Positions 19,799 to 28,661 of a DNA stretch of 64,000 nt are shown piece by piece. Below the pieces are notes generated by a model. It was given only the letters and a program-made list of their open reading frames with translations. It had not been told where the DNA came from and searched no databases. The translations under genes were made by a program, and so were the position numbers. Position 1 is the stretch's first letter. The number at the start of each line of letters is the position of its first letter. Source of the DNA: Microtetraspora fusca (lineage in GTDB: Bacteria > Actinomycetota > Actinomycetes > Streptosporangiales > Streptosporangiaceae); NCBI RefSeq assembly GCF_001570365.1, contig NZ_BBYK01000042.1, positions 61,728-125,727 of the forward strand, read 5' to 3'.

Positions 19799-20812
19799 GT
19801 GAGCTACAAGGCTGAGTACATCTGGATCGACGGCACGGAGCCCACGGCCAAGCTCAGGTCCAAGACCAAGATCGTCAAGGACGGTGCGCCGCTCCCGAAC
19901 TGGGGCTTCGACGGATCCAGCACGAACCAGGCCGGCGGCCACTCCTCCGACCGCGTGCTCAGGCCCGTGTTCACCTGCCCGGACCCGATCCGCGGCGGCG
20001 ACAACGTGCTGGTGCTGTGCGAGGTGCTCAACCCGGACATGTCGCCGCACGCCAGCAACACCCGCGCGCTGCTCACCGAGGTGGCCGAGCGGTTCGCCGA
20101 CCAGGAGTCGTGGTTCGGCATCGAGCAGGAGTACACCTTCTTCAAGGACGGCCGCCCGCTCGGCTTCCCGATCGGCGGCTTCCCGGCGCCGCAGGGCGGC
20201 TACTACTGCGGCGTCGGCGCCGACGAGGTCTTCGGGCGCGACGTCGTCGAGAAGCACCTCGACCTCTGCCTGGAGGCCGGCCTGGAGATCTCCGGCATCA
20301 ACGCGGAGGTCATGCCCGGCCAGTGGGAGTTCCAGATCGGCCCGCTCGGTCCCGTCGAGGTCGCCGACCACATGTGGATCGCCCGCTGGCTGCTCTACCG
20401 CGTCGCCGAGGACTTCGACATCGCCGCCACGCTCGACCCCAAGCCGGTGAAGGGCGACTGGAACGGCGCCGGCGCGCACACCAACTTCTCCACCAAGGCG
20501 ATGCGTGAGGCGTACGAGCCGATCATCACCGCCTGCGAGGCCCTCGCCGAGAACGCGATGGAGCACGTGCGGAACTACGGCCACGGCATCGAGGACCGTC
20601 TCACCGGCCACCACGAGACCGCGCCGTGGGACAAGTTCAGCTACGGCGTGTCCGACCGGGCCGCCTCCGTCCGCATCCCGTGGCAGGTCGAGGTCGAGCG
20701 CAAGGGCTACATCGAGGACCGCCGCCCGAACGCCAACGTCGACCCCTACGTGGTGACCCGCCTGATCGTGGACAGCTGCTGCACCGCGCTGGAGAAGGCC
20801 GGCCAGGTCTGA
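19799..20812 (+). CDS. glnII: glutamine synthetase type II
   Basis: The 337-residue enzyme joins glutamate and ammonia with ATP. It is the short, eukaryote-like GSII typical of Streptomyces, Frankia and relatives, not the 470-residue GSI. Visible family motifs are LPNWGFDGSSTNQA, WFGIEQEYTF, GINAEVMPGQWEFQIGP and NGAGAHTNFSTK. I start at the GTG at 19799 (VSYKAEYIWIDG) because GAGGGG lies seven bases upstream and GSII proteins begin this way; the ATG at 19775 is less likely. A strong terminator hairpin follows at 20827. Confidence 0.93.
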   Translation: MSYKAEYIWIDGTEPTAKLRSKTKIVKDGAPLPNWGFDGSSTNQAGGHSSDRVLRPVFTCPDPIRGGDNVLVLCEVLNPDMSPHASNTRALLTEVAERFADQESWFGIEQEYTFFKDGRPLGFPIGGFPAPQGGYYCGVGADEVFGRDVVEKHLDLCLEAGLEISGINAEVMPGQWEFQIGPLGPVEVADHMWIARWLLYRVAEDFDIAATLDPKPVKGDWNGAGAHTNFSTKAMREAYEPIITACEALAENAMEHVRNYGHGIEDRLTGHHETAPWDKFSYGVSDRAASVRIPWQVEVERKGYIEDRRPNANVDPYVVTRLIVDSCCTALEKAGQV

Positions 20813-20826
20813 TCCCCGCCCCCCTT

Positions 20827-20864
20827 CGTACGGCTCCCGCCCCACACCGGGCGGGAGCCGTACG
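20827..20864 (+). terminator. terminator hairpin after glnII
   Basis: A perfect 16-bp stem (arms 20827-20842 and 20849-20864) with a 6-base loop lies 15 bp after the glnII stop. No U tract follows. The right arm sequence recurs once, at about 21546-21562, without its partner. Confidence 0.75.
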
Positions 20865-20940
20865 CGTTGGTGGAACGTGCGCTTTCATGACGGAGAACCC
20901 GACCATGGTGACGCCCGCTTCCACGGCGAAGAAGGAGATC

Positions 20941-21528
20941 ATGAAGCACGAGTACGAGGCCACATTCCTGTCCGTCGACGTCACGGGCCTCCGGGCCAAG
21001 CTGACCTCCCTGGGCGCGATCCAGGTCTTCCCCCGCACTCTCCTCACTCGCACGATCTTCGAGGGCGACACTCTCGACAGTGGCCAGTGGCTCCGTCTGC
21101 GCGACGAGGGAACCCGCTCGACTCTCACCCTCAAGCAGGTCACGGACGCCACCACCATCAACGGCACCACCGAGATCGAAACCGAGGTCGCCGACCTTGA
21201 GGCCATGACGGAGATCCTCCGCCGTCTCGGCCTGCGCCAGGTCCGCTACCAGGAGAACTACCGCGAGGAGTGGCGCCTGGACGACATCGCTTTCGACATC
21301 GACACCTGGCCCGATCTGCCGACCTTCGTCGAGATCGAAGGGCCTGACGAGGCGGCGGTCCGCCGAGGGGCGTCCCTTCTGGGATTCGACTACTCCGAGG
21401 CCCGGTTCGGTAGCGTCGATGAGATTTACAAGAGCGAGATCGGCCGCGACATCCTCGCCGAACCCACCCTCCTCTTCTCCGAAGCCGACAAGGACGAGCA
21501 GGTCTCCGGGACCGTGACCGGCGGCTGA
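20941..21528 (+). CDS. CYTH-domain protein (class IV adenylate cyclase-like)
   Basis: A 195-residue CYTH protein. The N-terminal HEYEATFLSVD carries the ExExK-type signature in variant form, followed by the alternating basic and acidic strands of the triphosphate tunnel (RTIFEGD, WLRLRDEG, STLTLKQV, TEIETEV, FVEIEGPDE). Members hydrolyse inorganic or nucleoside triphosphates or make cAMP; the substrate is not fixed by sequence. I prefer the ATG at 20941, with AAGGAG five bases upstream; the ATG at 20887 would add 18 residues. It is separated from glnII by a terminator, so probably has its own promoter. Confidence 0.8.
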   Translation: MKHEYEATFLSVDVTGLRAKLTSLGAIQVFPRTLLTRTIFEGDTLDSGQWLRLRDEGTRSTLTLKQVTDATTINGTTEIETEVADLEAMTEILRRLGLRQVRYQENYREEWRLDDIAFDIDTWPDLPTFVEIEGPDEAAVRRGASLLGFDYSEARFGSVDEIYKSEIGRDILAEPTLLFSEADKDEQVSGTVTGG

Positions 21529-21582
21529 CCTTCCCGGGTGTCCCTGTGGAACAGGCGGGAGCCGTACGCGTGCCGGGGTGTC

Positions 21583-22365
21583 TCATTCGCGGCCTCGTGC
21601 CGGGACGTAGCCGAGCCGCCGGACGGCGTAGGCGCGGATCGCGTCGGCGAGCCACGGAGGAAGAAGCGGGTCGATCTCCTCGATCATGGCGCGCTGGTTG
21701 GGATTGCCGGTCACGACGTCCGCCAGGGCGTGGTAGGCCGCCGCGTCGGCCGGCCACAGCAGCCGGACCCCCTGGTAGTGCTCGGACATGAGGTCGAGGA
21801 CGGCGGCGCTGCCGGGGGCCGTGCCGCTGGAACGCGCCTCCGAGAGCCGCCGCAGCAGGCGGCGGCCCTGCGCCGCGGCCTGCTCGTGCTCCTCGCGGGT
21901 CCAGCCGCCGGTGACCGTGTCCGCGCCGGTGAAGTGCTCCCCGGCGGCGGCCCCGTACCGGGCCTCGAGGTCCCGCCGGAGATCGTCCCGCCGTGCCGAC
22001 AGGCCGGTGAAGAACTCCTCCTCGCTGAGGTGCGCCTGACCGGTGAGATCGGCGATGGTGCGGTCGACGGTCGCGATGATCTCCTCAAGCCGGTCGCGGT
22101 GGGCGACGAGGTCCGCGCGGTGCCGCCGCAGCGCGGCGACCCCGTCCCGGTCGCCGTCCAGGATCCGGCCGATCTGGGCGAGCGGGACGTCCAGCTCCCT
22201 GAGGAACAGGATCCGCTGCAGGCGCAGCAGCTCCCGGCGCCCGTACCAGCGGTAGCCGTTGCTCGCCGTCCGTACGGGGCGCAGCAGCCCGATGTCGTCG
22301 TAGTGCCTCAGTGTGCGCGAGGTGAGGCCGGACATGCGGGCGACCTCGCTGATCGAGTGCTCCAC
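21583..22365 (-). CDS. MerR-family regulator with TipAS-like domain
   Basis: The 260-residue protein begins with a MerR DNA-binding domain (SISEVARMSGLTSRTLRHYDDIG), followed by the dimerisation coiled coil to about residue 110 and a C-terminal TipAS-type helical domain with EARYGAAAGEHF and MSEHYQGVRLLW. TipA-type regulators bind small molecules, often thiopeptide antibiotics, and activate promoters with long spacers. The start is a GTG. It diverges from an amidohydrolase 57 bp away, which is the likely target together with its own gene. Confidence 0.87.
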   Translation of the reverse strand: MEHSISEVARMSGLTSRTLRHYDDIGLLRPVRTASNGYRWYGRRELLRLQRILFLRELDVPLAQIGRILDGDRDGVAALRRHRADLVAHRDRLEEIIATVDRTIADLTGQAHLSEEEFFTGLSARRDDLRRDLEARYGAAAGEHFTGADTVTGGWTREEHEQAAAQGRRLLRRLSEARSSGTAPGSAAVLDLMSEHYQGVRLLWPADAAAYHALADVVTGNPNQRAMIEEIDPLLPPWLADAIRAYAVRRLGYVPARGRE

Positions 22366-22373
22366 ATCCGCAC

Positions 22374-22404
22374 CCTAAACGGCTGGACCTTCTCGTTACG
22401 TCAA
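22374..22404 (-). promoter_or_regulatory. MerR-type promoter with 19-bp spacer
   Basis: Reading toward the regulator, TTGACG (22399-22404) and TTTAGG (22374-22379) are separated by 19 bp, the long spacer that defines MerR-controlled promoters. The -10 is so close to the GTG start at 22365 that the transcript would be leaderless. The same 57-bp gap must hold the amidohydrolase promoter. Confidence 0.5.
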
Positions 22405-22422
22405 CTTCTAGCGTCGGGGGGC

Positions 22423-24069
22423 ATGAGCACGCACCCGCCCTTCACCATCACAGACGTCCGCGTTTTCAGCGGCGGCGGCCTGATCCCCGGTGTCACGCAC
22501 GTCCGCGTCAGCGCCGGCCGGATCGCCGCGGTCGGGGACGCGTCCGTGAGCCAGGCGGGCGACGCCGTCGTCGACGGCTCCGGCGCGACACTCCTGCCCG
22601 GTCTCATCGACGCGCACGTCCACCTGCTTCCGGGCTGCACGCAGTTGGCGGCCGCATTCGGAGTGACGACGGTCCTCGACATGTTCAGCAAGCCGGAGAC
22701 CATCGTCCCCGAGCGGTCCGCCGTCGCCGCGGCGGCGCTCGGCGGGGGACCCGTCCACGCCGACATGCGAACGTCGAGCGTCGGCGCGACCGCACCCGGC
22801 GGGCACCCGACGATCGCGTACGCCCCCTTCCCGTACGTCACCGGACCGCGGGACGCGGCGCCCTTCGTCGCCGACAGGGTGGCCGAAGGAGCGACGCACC
22901 TCAAGGTGATCTACGACGACGGCTCGGGCGCGATGCTCGACATCCCCGCTCTGGACGTCCCGACGATCGAGGCGCTCGTCACCGCCGCCCACGAGGCCGG
23001 CCTGCGTGTCGTGGCGCACGCGTCGTCCGCGGCCGGGGCGGTGACGGTGGCCCGGTGCGGGGTCGACGTCCTGGCCCACGCGCCGTTCGACCGGATGACG
23101 GACGCGCAGATCCGCGACGTGGCCCGGTGCGGTGTGGCCGTCATCGCGACGCTGAGCGTCGTCGACGGGTTCCCGGGCCGGGACGGCGTCATGCCGCTGC
23201 TGGCCCAGCCGCACCTGGCCGGGCGGCTGGGCGCTCGGTGGCGGCGCCTGATCGAGCGCCAGGCCCTGCGGTGGATGCCGCCCGAGCCGCCGGACGGCGC
23301 CGCGCAGCGGTACAACACCGTGGCGTTCCTGGAGTCGGGCCTGCGGGTGCTCGCCGGTACGGACGCCCCCAACCCCGGGCTCGTGTTCGGAGCGAGCCTG
23401 CACCGGGAGCTGCAGCACCTGGTCGGCGCCGGGTTCACCCCGGGTGAGGCGCTGGCCGCCGCGACCTCGGCGCCGGCCGAGGTCTTCGGCCTGGCCGACC
23501 GCGGCGAGATCGCCGTGGGGCGCCGGGCCGACCTCCTGCTCGTCGAGGGCGACCCGACGGCCGACATCGCCGCGACCCAGCGGATCCGGGACGTGTGGGT
23601 GCTCGGCCGGCGCGTCGATCCCGGCGCCTACGCCGGCAGCGAGGCCGAGCGCGCGGGCGTGCGCTGGCAGAGGGACTCGGCACAGAAGATCGCCACGGCG
23701 ATCGGGGAGATGTGGCCGGGCTTTCCCGCGCCCCAGGAGGTACGGCGCGACGACGGCGAGCCGGTGGGCCGGGTGGTGCCGACCTCCGGAGGCTGGCAGG
23801 CCATGACGGTCTTCGGGGCGCCGCTCGGTGACCCCACTGATCACGACGAGGCCGTCGCCGTCCTGCGTGCCCGCGGGCTGGCCTGCCTGGCCGACCCCTG
23901 GTGGGCCCGCGTCGGCGACGACCCCGCCTGGCGGGAGGCCAGAATCGTCGAGGCCGCCCCCGACCGCGTCCGGCTCCGCTGGGCCGACCCCATGATCGAT
24001 CAGCCGCCGTCCGGCCAGTGGTACGGCCTCGACGACCTGGACCTGTCGCTCGACCGGCCCGCCATCTGA
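22423..24069 (+). CDS. amidohydrolase-family protein with extra C-terminal domain
   Basis: The 548-residue protein has an imidazolonepropionase/prolidase-like amidohydrolase barrel in residues 1-410. LLPGLIDAHVHLLPG gives the HxH metal motif, HLKVIYDDG the likely metal-bridging Lys region, VVAHASS and VLAHAPF two further His, and VLAGTDAPN the catalytic Asp. After GRRADLLLVEGDPTADI comes about 130 extra residues with Trp-rich segments (ADPWWARVGDDPAW, SGQWYGLDDLDL) that I do not recognise. The ATG at 22423 follows GGGGGG. The substrate is unknown; the divergent TipA-type regulator suggests induction by a small molecule, perhaps the substrate. Confidence 0.8.
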   Translation: MSTHPPFTITDVRVFSGGGLIPGVTHVRVSAGRIAAVGDASVSQAGDAVVDGSGATLLPGLIDAHVHLLPGCTQLAAAFGVTTVLDMFSKPETIVPERSAVAAAALGGGPVHADMRTSSVGATAPGGHPTIAYAPFPYVTGPRDAAPFVADRVAEGATHLKVIYDDGSGAMLDIPALDVPTIEALVTAAHEAGLRVVAHASSAAGAVTVARCGVDVLAHAPFDRMTDAQIRDVARCGVAVIATLSVVDGFPGRDGVMPLLAQPHLAGRLGARWRRLIERQALRWMPPEPPDGAAQRYNTVAFLESGLRVLAGTDAPNPGLVFGASLHRELQHLVGAGFTPGEALAAATSAPAEVFGLADRGEIAVGRRADLLLVEGDPTADIAATQRIRDVWVLGRRVDPGAYAGSEAERAGVRWQRDSAQKIATAIGEMWPGFPAPQEVRRDDGEPVGRVVPTSGGWQAMTVFGAPLGDPTDHDEAVAVLRARGLACLADPWWARVGDDPAWREARIVEAAPDRVRLRWADPMIDQPPSGQWYGLDDLDLSLDRPAI

Positions 24070-24382
24070 GCGGCCGAACTGTGCGTAGGGGCCGACCGCC
24101 GGCGTGAGCGCGGGGCTCTGCCCAGGTCGGTGGTGGATACCGGTCGAGCCCGGCCAGCGCGGTCCGCCAGTCCTTCGTGATGGCCTTCTGTGCTGCGGCG
24201 AGCCGTACAGTTCCCGCGCGGACCGTCTTGTGCAGCCTGGCATGAGCAAGTTCGGGCATGCTGCCAAGCCGGTCCGTGGGCGGGGCCGGATCACCAGGTG
24301 GCCGCCGCGATCAACCTCGCCGCCCCCGATTACGGATCGTCGATCGCGGTTCGTGGCTCGCGGGTCGTTCGGTGATTGTTGG
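24070..24382 (-). other. gap with protein-like fragment
   Basis: The minus strand holds an open segment without proper start (near 24090-24260) that reads ARLHKTVRAGTVRLAAAQKA and ITKDWRTALAGLDRYPPP. It resembles C-terminal tails of nuclease or phage-type proteins seen in relatives, so it is probably a gene remnant. Nothing else is visible in the gap. Confidence 0.25.
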
Positions 24383-26197
24383 TCACTGTCTGTCGGTCCA
24401 GCGTCGGGGGCGGAGCTTGGAATACCGGTGGAACCGCATCGACACCGTCCCGTCCCCCTGATCGATCACCTCTACCCGGTCGGGGTGGCGGGACTTCCAT
24501 TTGTTGTCCGCCGCGCACAACGGTGCCAGGTTGTCCAGGTCGGTGCGGCCGGTCGGGTACCAGGGTTCGATGTGGTCGATCTCGGCCAGGTAGGCGGGGA
24601 CGTCGCAGCCTTCGCGGCAGCAGGTCCGGTATCGGGCCAGGATCGCTTCCCGCTGGTCGGCCGAGGCCAGCCGGCGTGCCCGCCCGAAGTCCTTCACGAT
24701 GCCGTTCGCGTCGCGGAGCACCCGCCGGAGTTCGGCGGTGTAGGCCATCCGGCGGGCGTCCTGCGCGGGGATCGCCGTGCCGTCCTCCAGATGCGCCGGC
24801 TCCTCCGACTCCCCGGTCAACGTCTGCTCGGTGACCATCACGTGCATCACGGTCCGCCTGCCGCCCTCGGACAGGCGGGTGGCGAGGGCGTCGGCCATCC
24901 GGCGGGCGTGGCTGCGCACATCGGTGCTGTCGGTTTTGACCGCCAAGGGTTCCAGCCAGGTCTTCAGCTGCATCTTCAGCTCTGGGTCGAGCAGCCCGCT
25001 CAGGCGGCCCATCCCATCGGCGGTGTCGGCGATGGTCAGGTGCTGGCGTTCGGTCTTGGCCGCCGCCCGCCTCAGCCTGCCCTCCGGGTCGATCGTCTCG
25101 AAGATGGTGTGACCGGCGCGGGCCACGTCCTCCACCGTGGACCCCGACGCCCCCGCCAACTCCACCAGGATCGGCTCCGCCAGCTCGGTTTCGGCGTCGT
25201 CCAGGTGGTGGGCGGCGGAGGCGATCGTCGCCGCATACCCGTATGACAGCCGGCCGGAGGCGAACAGGCCGGCGGTGTGCGGCAGACGCGGCAGCTGCCG
25301 GGCCAGGGTGACGCGTTCTCCCGCGCGGGCGGCGCGTGAGCCGGTGGCCGCCGCCAGCCATGCTCCGATCGACCGCCGCCCGAACAGGTGGTGGCCTTTC
25401 CCAGCTTCAGCCACGCGGAGGCGGGTGGCGATCGCGGCTTCGGCCAGATCGATCGCCCGGGCCAGGGCCACGATCTCCGCCATCGCCACCTCAACCTCAG
25501 CCCTGGTCTCGGTCTCGGTTTCGCCCGGGCTCGCTCCCGCAGCTGCGGCCAGCCGCTCGGCACGAGCGAGCAGGTCCCTGACGTCGCGGCCGGCCAGGTT
25601 CGGGTCGGGCCAGTCCCCTACCCGGCCATCACCACCAGCGGCCGGGCCCACACTGTTCTGGCCAACATGACCGGCGCCTCGGCGATCACCACCAGCGTCA
25701 TCGCGTCTGCGGCGGCGGCCTTGCCAGATTCCGTCCCAGGCCGATAGGCCGCCGCGGTCATGCCCTGGCTTCTGGCCTTCTGCCGCGTCCGGGAGGCCGA
25801 GCAACCGCCGCGCCCAGGACAGCGCCTCATCCGGCTCTCCCCATCGCCCACCTCGCCCCTCGGGGCGCGTCATGTCGTGCGCTGCGGGATCAGGGGCTCC
25901 TCCGCGACTGCTGGAGCTGCGGGGGTGATCGAGGAGCCCGACACTGCGGGCGTGGTCGAGGAGTACCGCACCGTAGGAGTCACCGGAGAAGCGATCGGAT
26001 CCGATGAACGGCGTGTGCCGCCTCGGCTCGCGCCGTCGTGGGGACGTGGAAGGCGCGGTGGATGATCGGGACGGAGGCGCGTCCTTTGGCCGGCGCGACA
26101 GCAGTACGCCACCCGAAAGCATCATCTCTTCGCGCCTTCCCTTCCGATCTAATGGCTGATCCTCGGCGAATATATCGCTTGCGCGTTCGATAAACAA
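24383..26197 (-). CDS. DUF222 / HNH endonuclease domain protein
   Basis: A protein of up to 604 residues in the actinobacterial DUF222-HNH family (13E12-type repeat proteins). DUF222 runs from about residue 190 to 480. The C-terminal HNH domain shows EIDHIEPWYPTGRTDLDNLA then PLCAADNKWKSRHPDRVEV, with Cys pairs (CCREGC) before it. The first 190 residues are Arg/Pro/Gly-rich and poorly ordered. The start is uncertain: the ATG at 26197 lies in unusually AT-rich sequence, the ATG at 26125 has a GGAAGG upstream, and the ATG at 25873 is also in frame. These genes are multicopy and often lie in mobile or variable regions. Confidence 0.75.
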   Translation of the reverse strand: MFIERASDIFAEDQPLDRKGRREEMMLSGGVLLSRRPKDAPPSRSSTAPSTSPRRREPRRHTPFIGSDRFSGDSYGAVLLDHARSVGLLDHPRSSSSRGGAPDPAAHDMTRPEGRGGRWGEPDEALSWARRLLGLPDAAEGQKPGHDRGGLSAWDGIWQGRRRRRDDAGGDRRGAGHVGQNSVGPAAGGDGRVGDWPDPNLAGRDVRDLLARAERLAAAAGASPGETETETRAEVEVAMAEIVALARAIDLAEAAIATRLRVAEAGKGHHLFGRRSIGAWLAAATGSRAARAGERVTLARQLPRLPHTAGLFASGRLSYGYAATIASAAHHLDDAETELAEPILVELAGASGSTVEDVARAGHTIFETIDPEGRLRRAAAKTERQHLTIADTADGMGRLSGLLDPELKMQLKTWLEPLAVKTDSTDVRSHARRMADALATRLSEGGRRTVMHVMVTEQTLTGESEEPAHLEDGTAIPAQDARRMAYTAELRRVLRDANGIVKDFGRARRLASADQREAILARYRTCCREGCDVPAYLAEIDHIEPWYPTGRTDLDNLAPLCAADNKWKSRHPDRVEVIDQGDGTVSMRFHRYSKLRPRRWTDRQ

Positions 26198-26249
26198 CTC
26201 TAAGTAATCACACTTGCACTATTTGTGAGCATCGTGGACGGCATTCCGT

Positions 26250-26725
26250 TTAGTGGGCATTCGTGAGCGGAGAAGGCGCGCCAAGGCTGGCGTCTCTGGT
26301 GTCGGCGTCGTCGCTGCCGACTCCGCGCGGAGTGAGAGATTGGGCCCGGCGAAGCCTGACGGCCAGTTGGCGAAGTGCGTCGCCGAGCTCGACGGGCTCG
26401 ATGTCGTATAGGTCGGCGTCGAAGGTGACGAACAGGCCGGCGACTCCCATCCAAGACCAGCCGCCGATGGTGAGCGTGCAACGTCGCTCGTCGACGTGTT
26501 CGACCACGGAGCCGCCAGGTGCCCAGCGGGCGACGACGCTGGCGGGCAGATCGATGGTTGCGCTGCCACGACACGGCCACTGCGCGGCGGTGTCGCCGCA
26601 GTCGGGGTTCTGAATCACGACGGATAACCAAGCTCGCGCAGAGTGTGGACATCCCTCGGCAAGGTGCGGGCGCTCACGCCCAGTCGCGTGGCGAGTTCGG
26701 CGCCGGGCCACTCGGTTCGCGCTCC
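26250..26725 (-). pseudogene. collapsed YafY/WYL-type transcriptional regulator
   Basis: The N-terminal helix-turn-helix remains (WPGAELATRLGVSARTLPRD, then VHTLRELGYPS) and ends at a TGA at 26615. In a neighbouring frame it continues at once as VVIQNPDCGD and then as the C-terminal WCX domain (ATIDLPASVVARWAP, GLFVTFDADLYDIEPVELG). Intact relatives have about 320 residues with a WYL ligand domain between these parts. That middle is missing and the join is frameshifted. Upstream, 26726-26897, the plus strand has an open stretch with CACCGTCAA direct repeats but no recognisable gene. Confidence 0.7.
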
Positions 26726-26897
26726 ATCCAGGGAGAGGTCGAAACCGCCGTCATCTCCACCCTCTTCGACACCGACCAGACCACCGTCAACACCGTCAAC
26801 ACCGCCCTCAAACACCTCCTGACCCGAGCCGTATCCCACTGAATGGTGGGGCAGGCTGTAGTGACCGTGCGCTCGGGCGGCGGGAAGACTGGCCGTC

Positions 26898-27998
26898 ATG
26901 CGCGAGAGATGGACGCAGGCCACCCGGAGCTGTGGCTACCTGCTGTCGGGACTGGGATGCGGTCCGGCGACTCTCGTCCTGCTGCTCGCGGCGGCGCTCC
27001 CTGGAGGTGCGGCCAGGCTGCGGCGGTGGACGGGGTGGAATCGGCGCCAGGCCGCCGCTCTCCTCAGCCTTCCTGATACCGGGTCACCGGGTGGGCGGCT
27101 GGTGCCGTGGGGTCTGGAGTTCGCCCTCACCGGGGCGCTCGCCGGATTCGTCACGTTCATCGCGGCCGCCCGGGTCGCGGTGGTTCCCGTGTGGTGGCTC
27201 TACCCGCAGGATCGGCCGATCGTGCTGCTCGCCCCGGTCGACAGCTGGGGCTCCGCACTCGGGTACGGCGCCCTCGGGCTGGTCCTTCTCGGCTGGGCGG
27301 GCCCGCCATTCGCCCGAGCGCTGGCCCGCCGGCGACTGTCGGGGCCCGCGGAGCGGGAGCAACTCGCCGAGCGGGTGGCCGAACTCGGCGAGAGCCGCGC
27401 CGCAGTCGTCGACGCCCACGGTGCCGAGCTGCGCCGCATCGAGCGCGACCTGCACGACGGCGCGCAGGCGCGGCTGGTCACCATCGCCATCCGGCTCGGC
27501 GTGGCCAGGGAGGCGCTCGGCGAGAGCGGCCCTGTCGCCCAGCTGCTCCGTGAGGCGCACGAAGGCGCGGAGGAGGCGATGGTGGAACTGCGGGAGGTAA
27601 TCCGCACCATGTATCCGCCGGTCCTGGTCGACCGTGGCCTCGGCGGCGCCCTCGCGGCCCTGGCGGCCCGCTGCGACGTGCCCGTACACCTGGACGACTC
27701 CGTGCGGGAGCAGTTACCGGCAGCGATCGAGGCGGCGGCTTACTTCATCATGGCCGAAGCCCTCACCAACGTCTCCAAGCACGCCGGGGCGCGCCGGGCG
27801 AATGTCCGGCTCGCCCGCGAGGGTGGCGTCCTCCTGCTCGAGGTGGCCGACGACGGCGTCGGCGGCGTGGACGAGGCGCGCGGCACCGGCATCGTCGGCA
27901 TTCGGCGCCGTGCCGCCGCCCTGGACGGCTGGGTTTCCATCACAAGCCCGACCGGCGGACCGACCCGCGTCGTGGTGAGGCTGCCGTGCGCGTCGTGA
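26898..27998 (+). CDS. sensor histidine kinase (NarL/DesK type)
   Basis: A 366-residue membrane kinase. Hydrophobic segments at about 12-37, 70-100 and 110-140 form the sensor; a coiled region leads to the HisKA_3 dimerisation helix with ELRRIERDLHDGAQARLV and phospho-acceptor His186. The ATPase domain follows with EALTNVSKHAGA (N box) and VADDGVGG (G1 box). The signal is unknown. The response regulator gene overlaps its last 13 bases, so the two form a two-component system. Confidence 0.9.
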   Translation: MRERWTQATRSCGYLLSGLGCGPATLVLLLAAALPGGAARLRRWTGWNRRQAAALLSLPDTGSPGGRLVPWGLEFALTGALAGFVTFIAAARVAVVPVWWLYPQDRPIVLLAPVDSWGSALGYGALGLVLLGWAGPPFARALARRRLSGPAEREQLAERVAELGESRAAVVDAHGAELRRIERDLHDGAQARLVTIAIRLGVAREALGESGPVAQLLREAHEGAEEAMVELREVIRTMYPPVLVDRGLGGALAALAARCDVPVHLDDSVREQLPAAIEAAAYFIMAEALTNVSKHAGARRANVRLAREGGVLLLEVADDGVGGVDEARGTGIVGIRRRAAALDGWVSITSPTGGPTRVVVRLPCAS

Positions 27999-28630
27999 TC
28001 GCCGAAGACAACGTCCTGTTGTCGGCCGGGATCGAGCTGCTGCTGGCGAGCAAGGGCATTGAGGTCGCCGAGGTGGCCGCCGACGGCCGGGGCTTCGTCG
28101 CCGCCGTGCGCCGGCACCGGCCCGATGCGACCATCGTGGACGTACGGCTGCCGCCCGCCTTCCGCGACGAGGGCGTGCGCGCGGCGCTCCAGGCCAGGCG
28201 CTGCCTGCCGGGCCTGCCTGTCCTGGTGCTGTCTCAGTACGTGGAGCGCGTCTACGCCCGTGAGCTGCTGTCCGACGGCGGCGGCTCGGTAGGTTACCTG
28301 CTCAAGGACCGTGTGGCCCGGGTCAGCGAGTTCGTCATGGCGTTGCGCGCGGTCGCGGCCGGCGGCACCGTCATGGACCCCGACGTCGTGGATCAGCTGA
28401 TATCCGGCCGCGACCGCCTCGTCGACACCCTCACCGCCCGCGAGCGCGAGGTGCTCGCTCTCATGGCGCAGGGCCACGCCAACGCCGTCATCGCCCGGCA
28501 GCTCGTGATCACCGAGAACGCGGTGCACAAGCACGTCGGCAACGTCTTCACCAAGCTCGGCCTGCCGCCCGACGAGGGCGGCCACCGCCGCGTGCTCGCA
28601 GTCCTGGCCTACCTCGACAGCGAGCGCTGA
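27986..28630 (+). CDS. NarL/FixJ-family response regulator
   Basis: The 214-residue regulator starts at a GTG inside the kinase gene. The receiver domain shows the acid pair in AEDN, phospho-acceptor Asp52 (ATIVDVRLPP) and a conserved Lys in LLKD; the LuxR-type helix-turn-helix is at about 148-205 (LTAREREVLALMAQGHANAVIARQ). It is the partner of the upstream kinase. The beta-lactamase-fold gene starts 31 bp after its stop and may be in the same unit. Confidence 0.92.
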   Translation: MRVVIAEDNVLLSAGIELLLASKGIEVAEVAADGRGFVAAVRRHRPDATIVDVRLPPAFRDEGVRAALQARRCLPGLPVLVLSQYVERVYARELLSDGGGSVGYLLKDRVARVSEFVMALRAVAAGGTVMDPDVVDQLISGRDRLVDTLTAREREVLALMAQGHANAVIARQLVITENAVHKHVGNVFTKLGLPPDEGGHRRVLAVLAYLDSER

Positions 28631-28661
28631 TCTCACCCCTGCTCGACCACCTAGGAGAACC

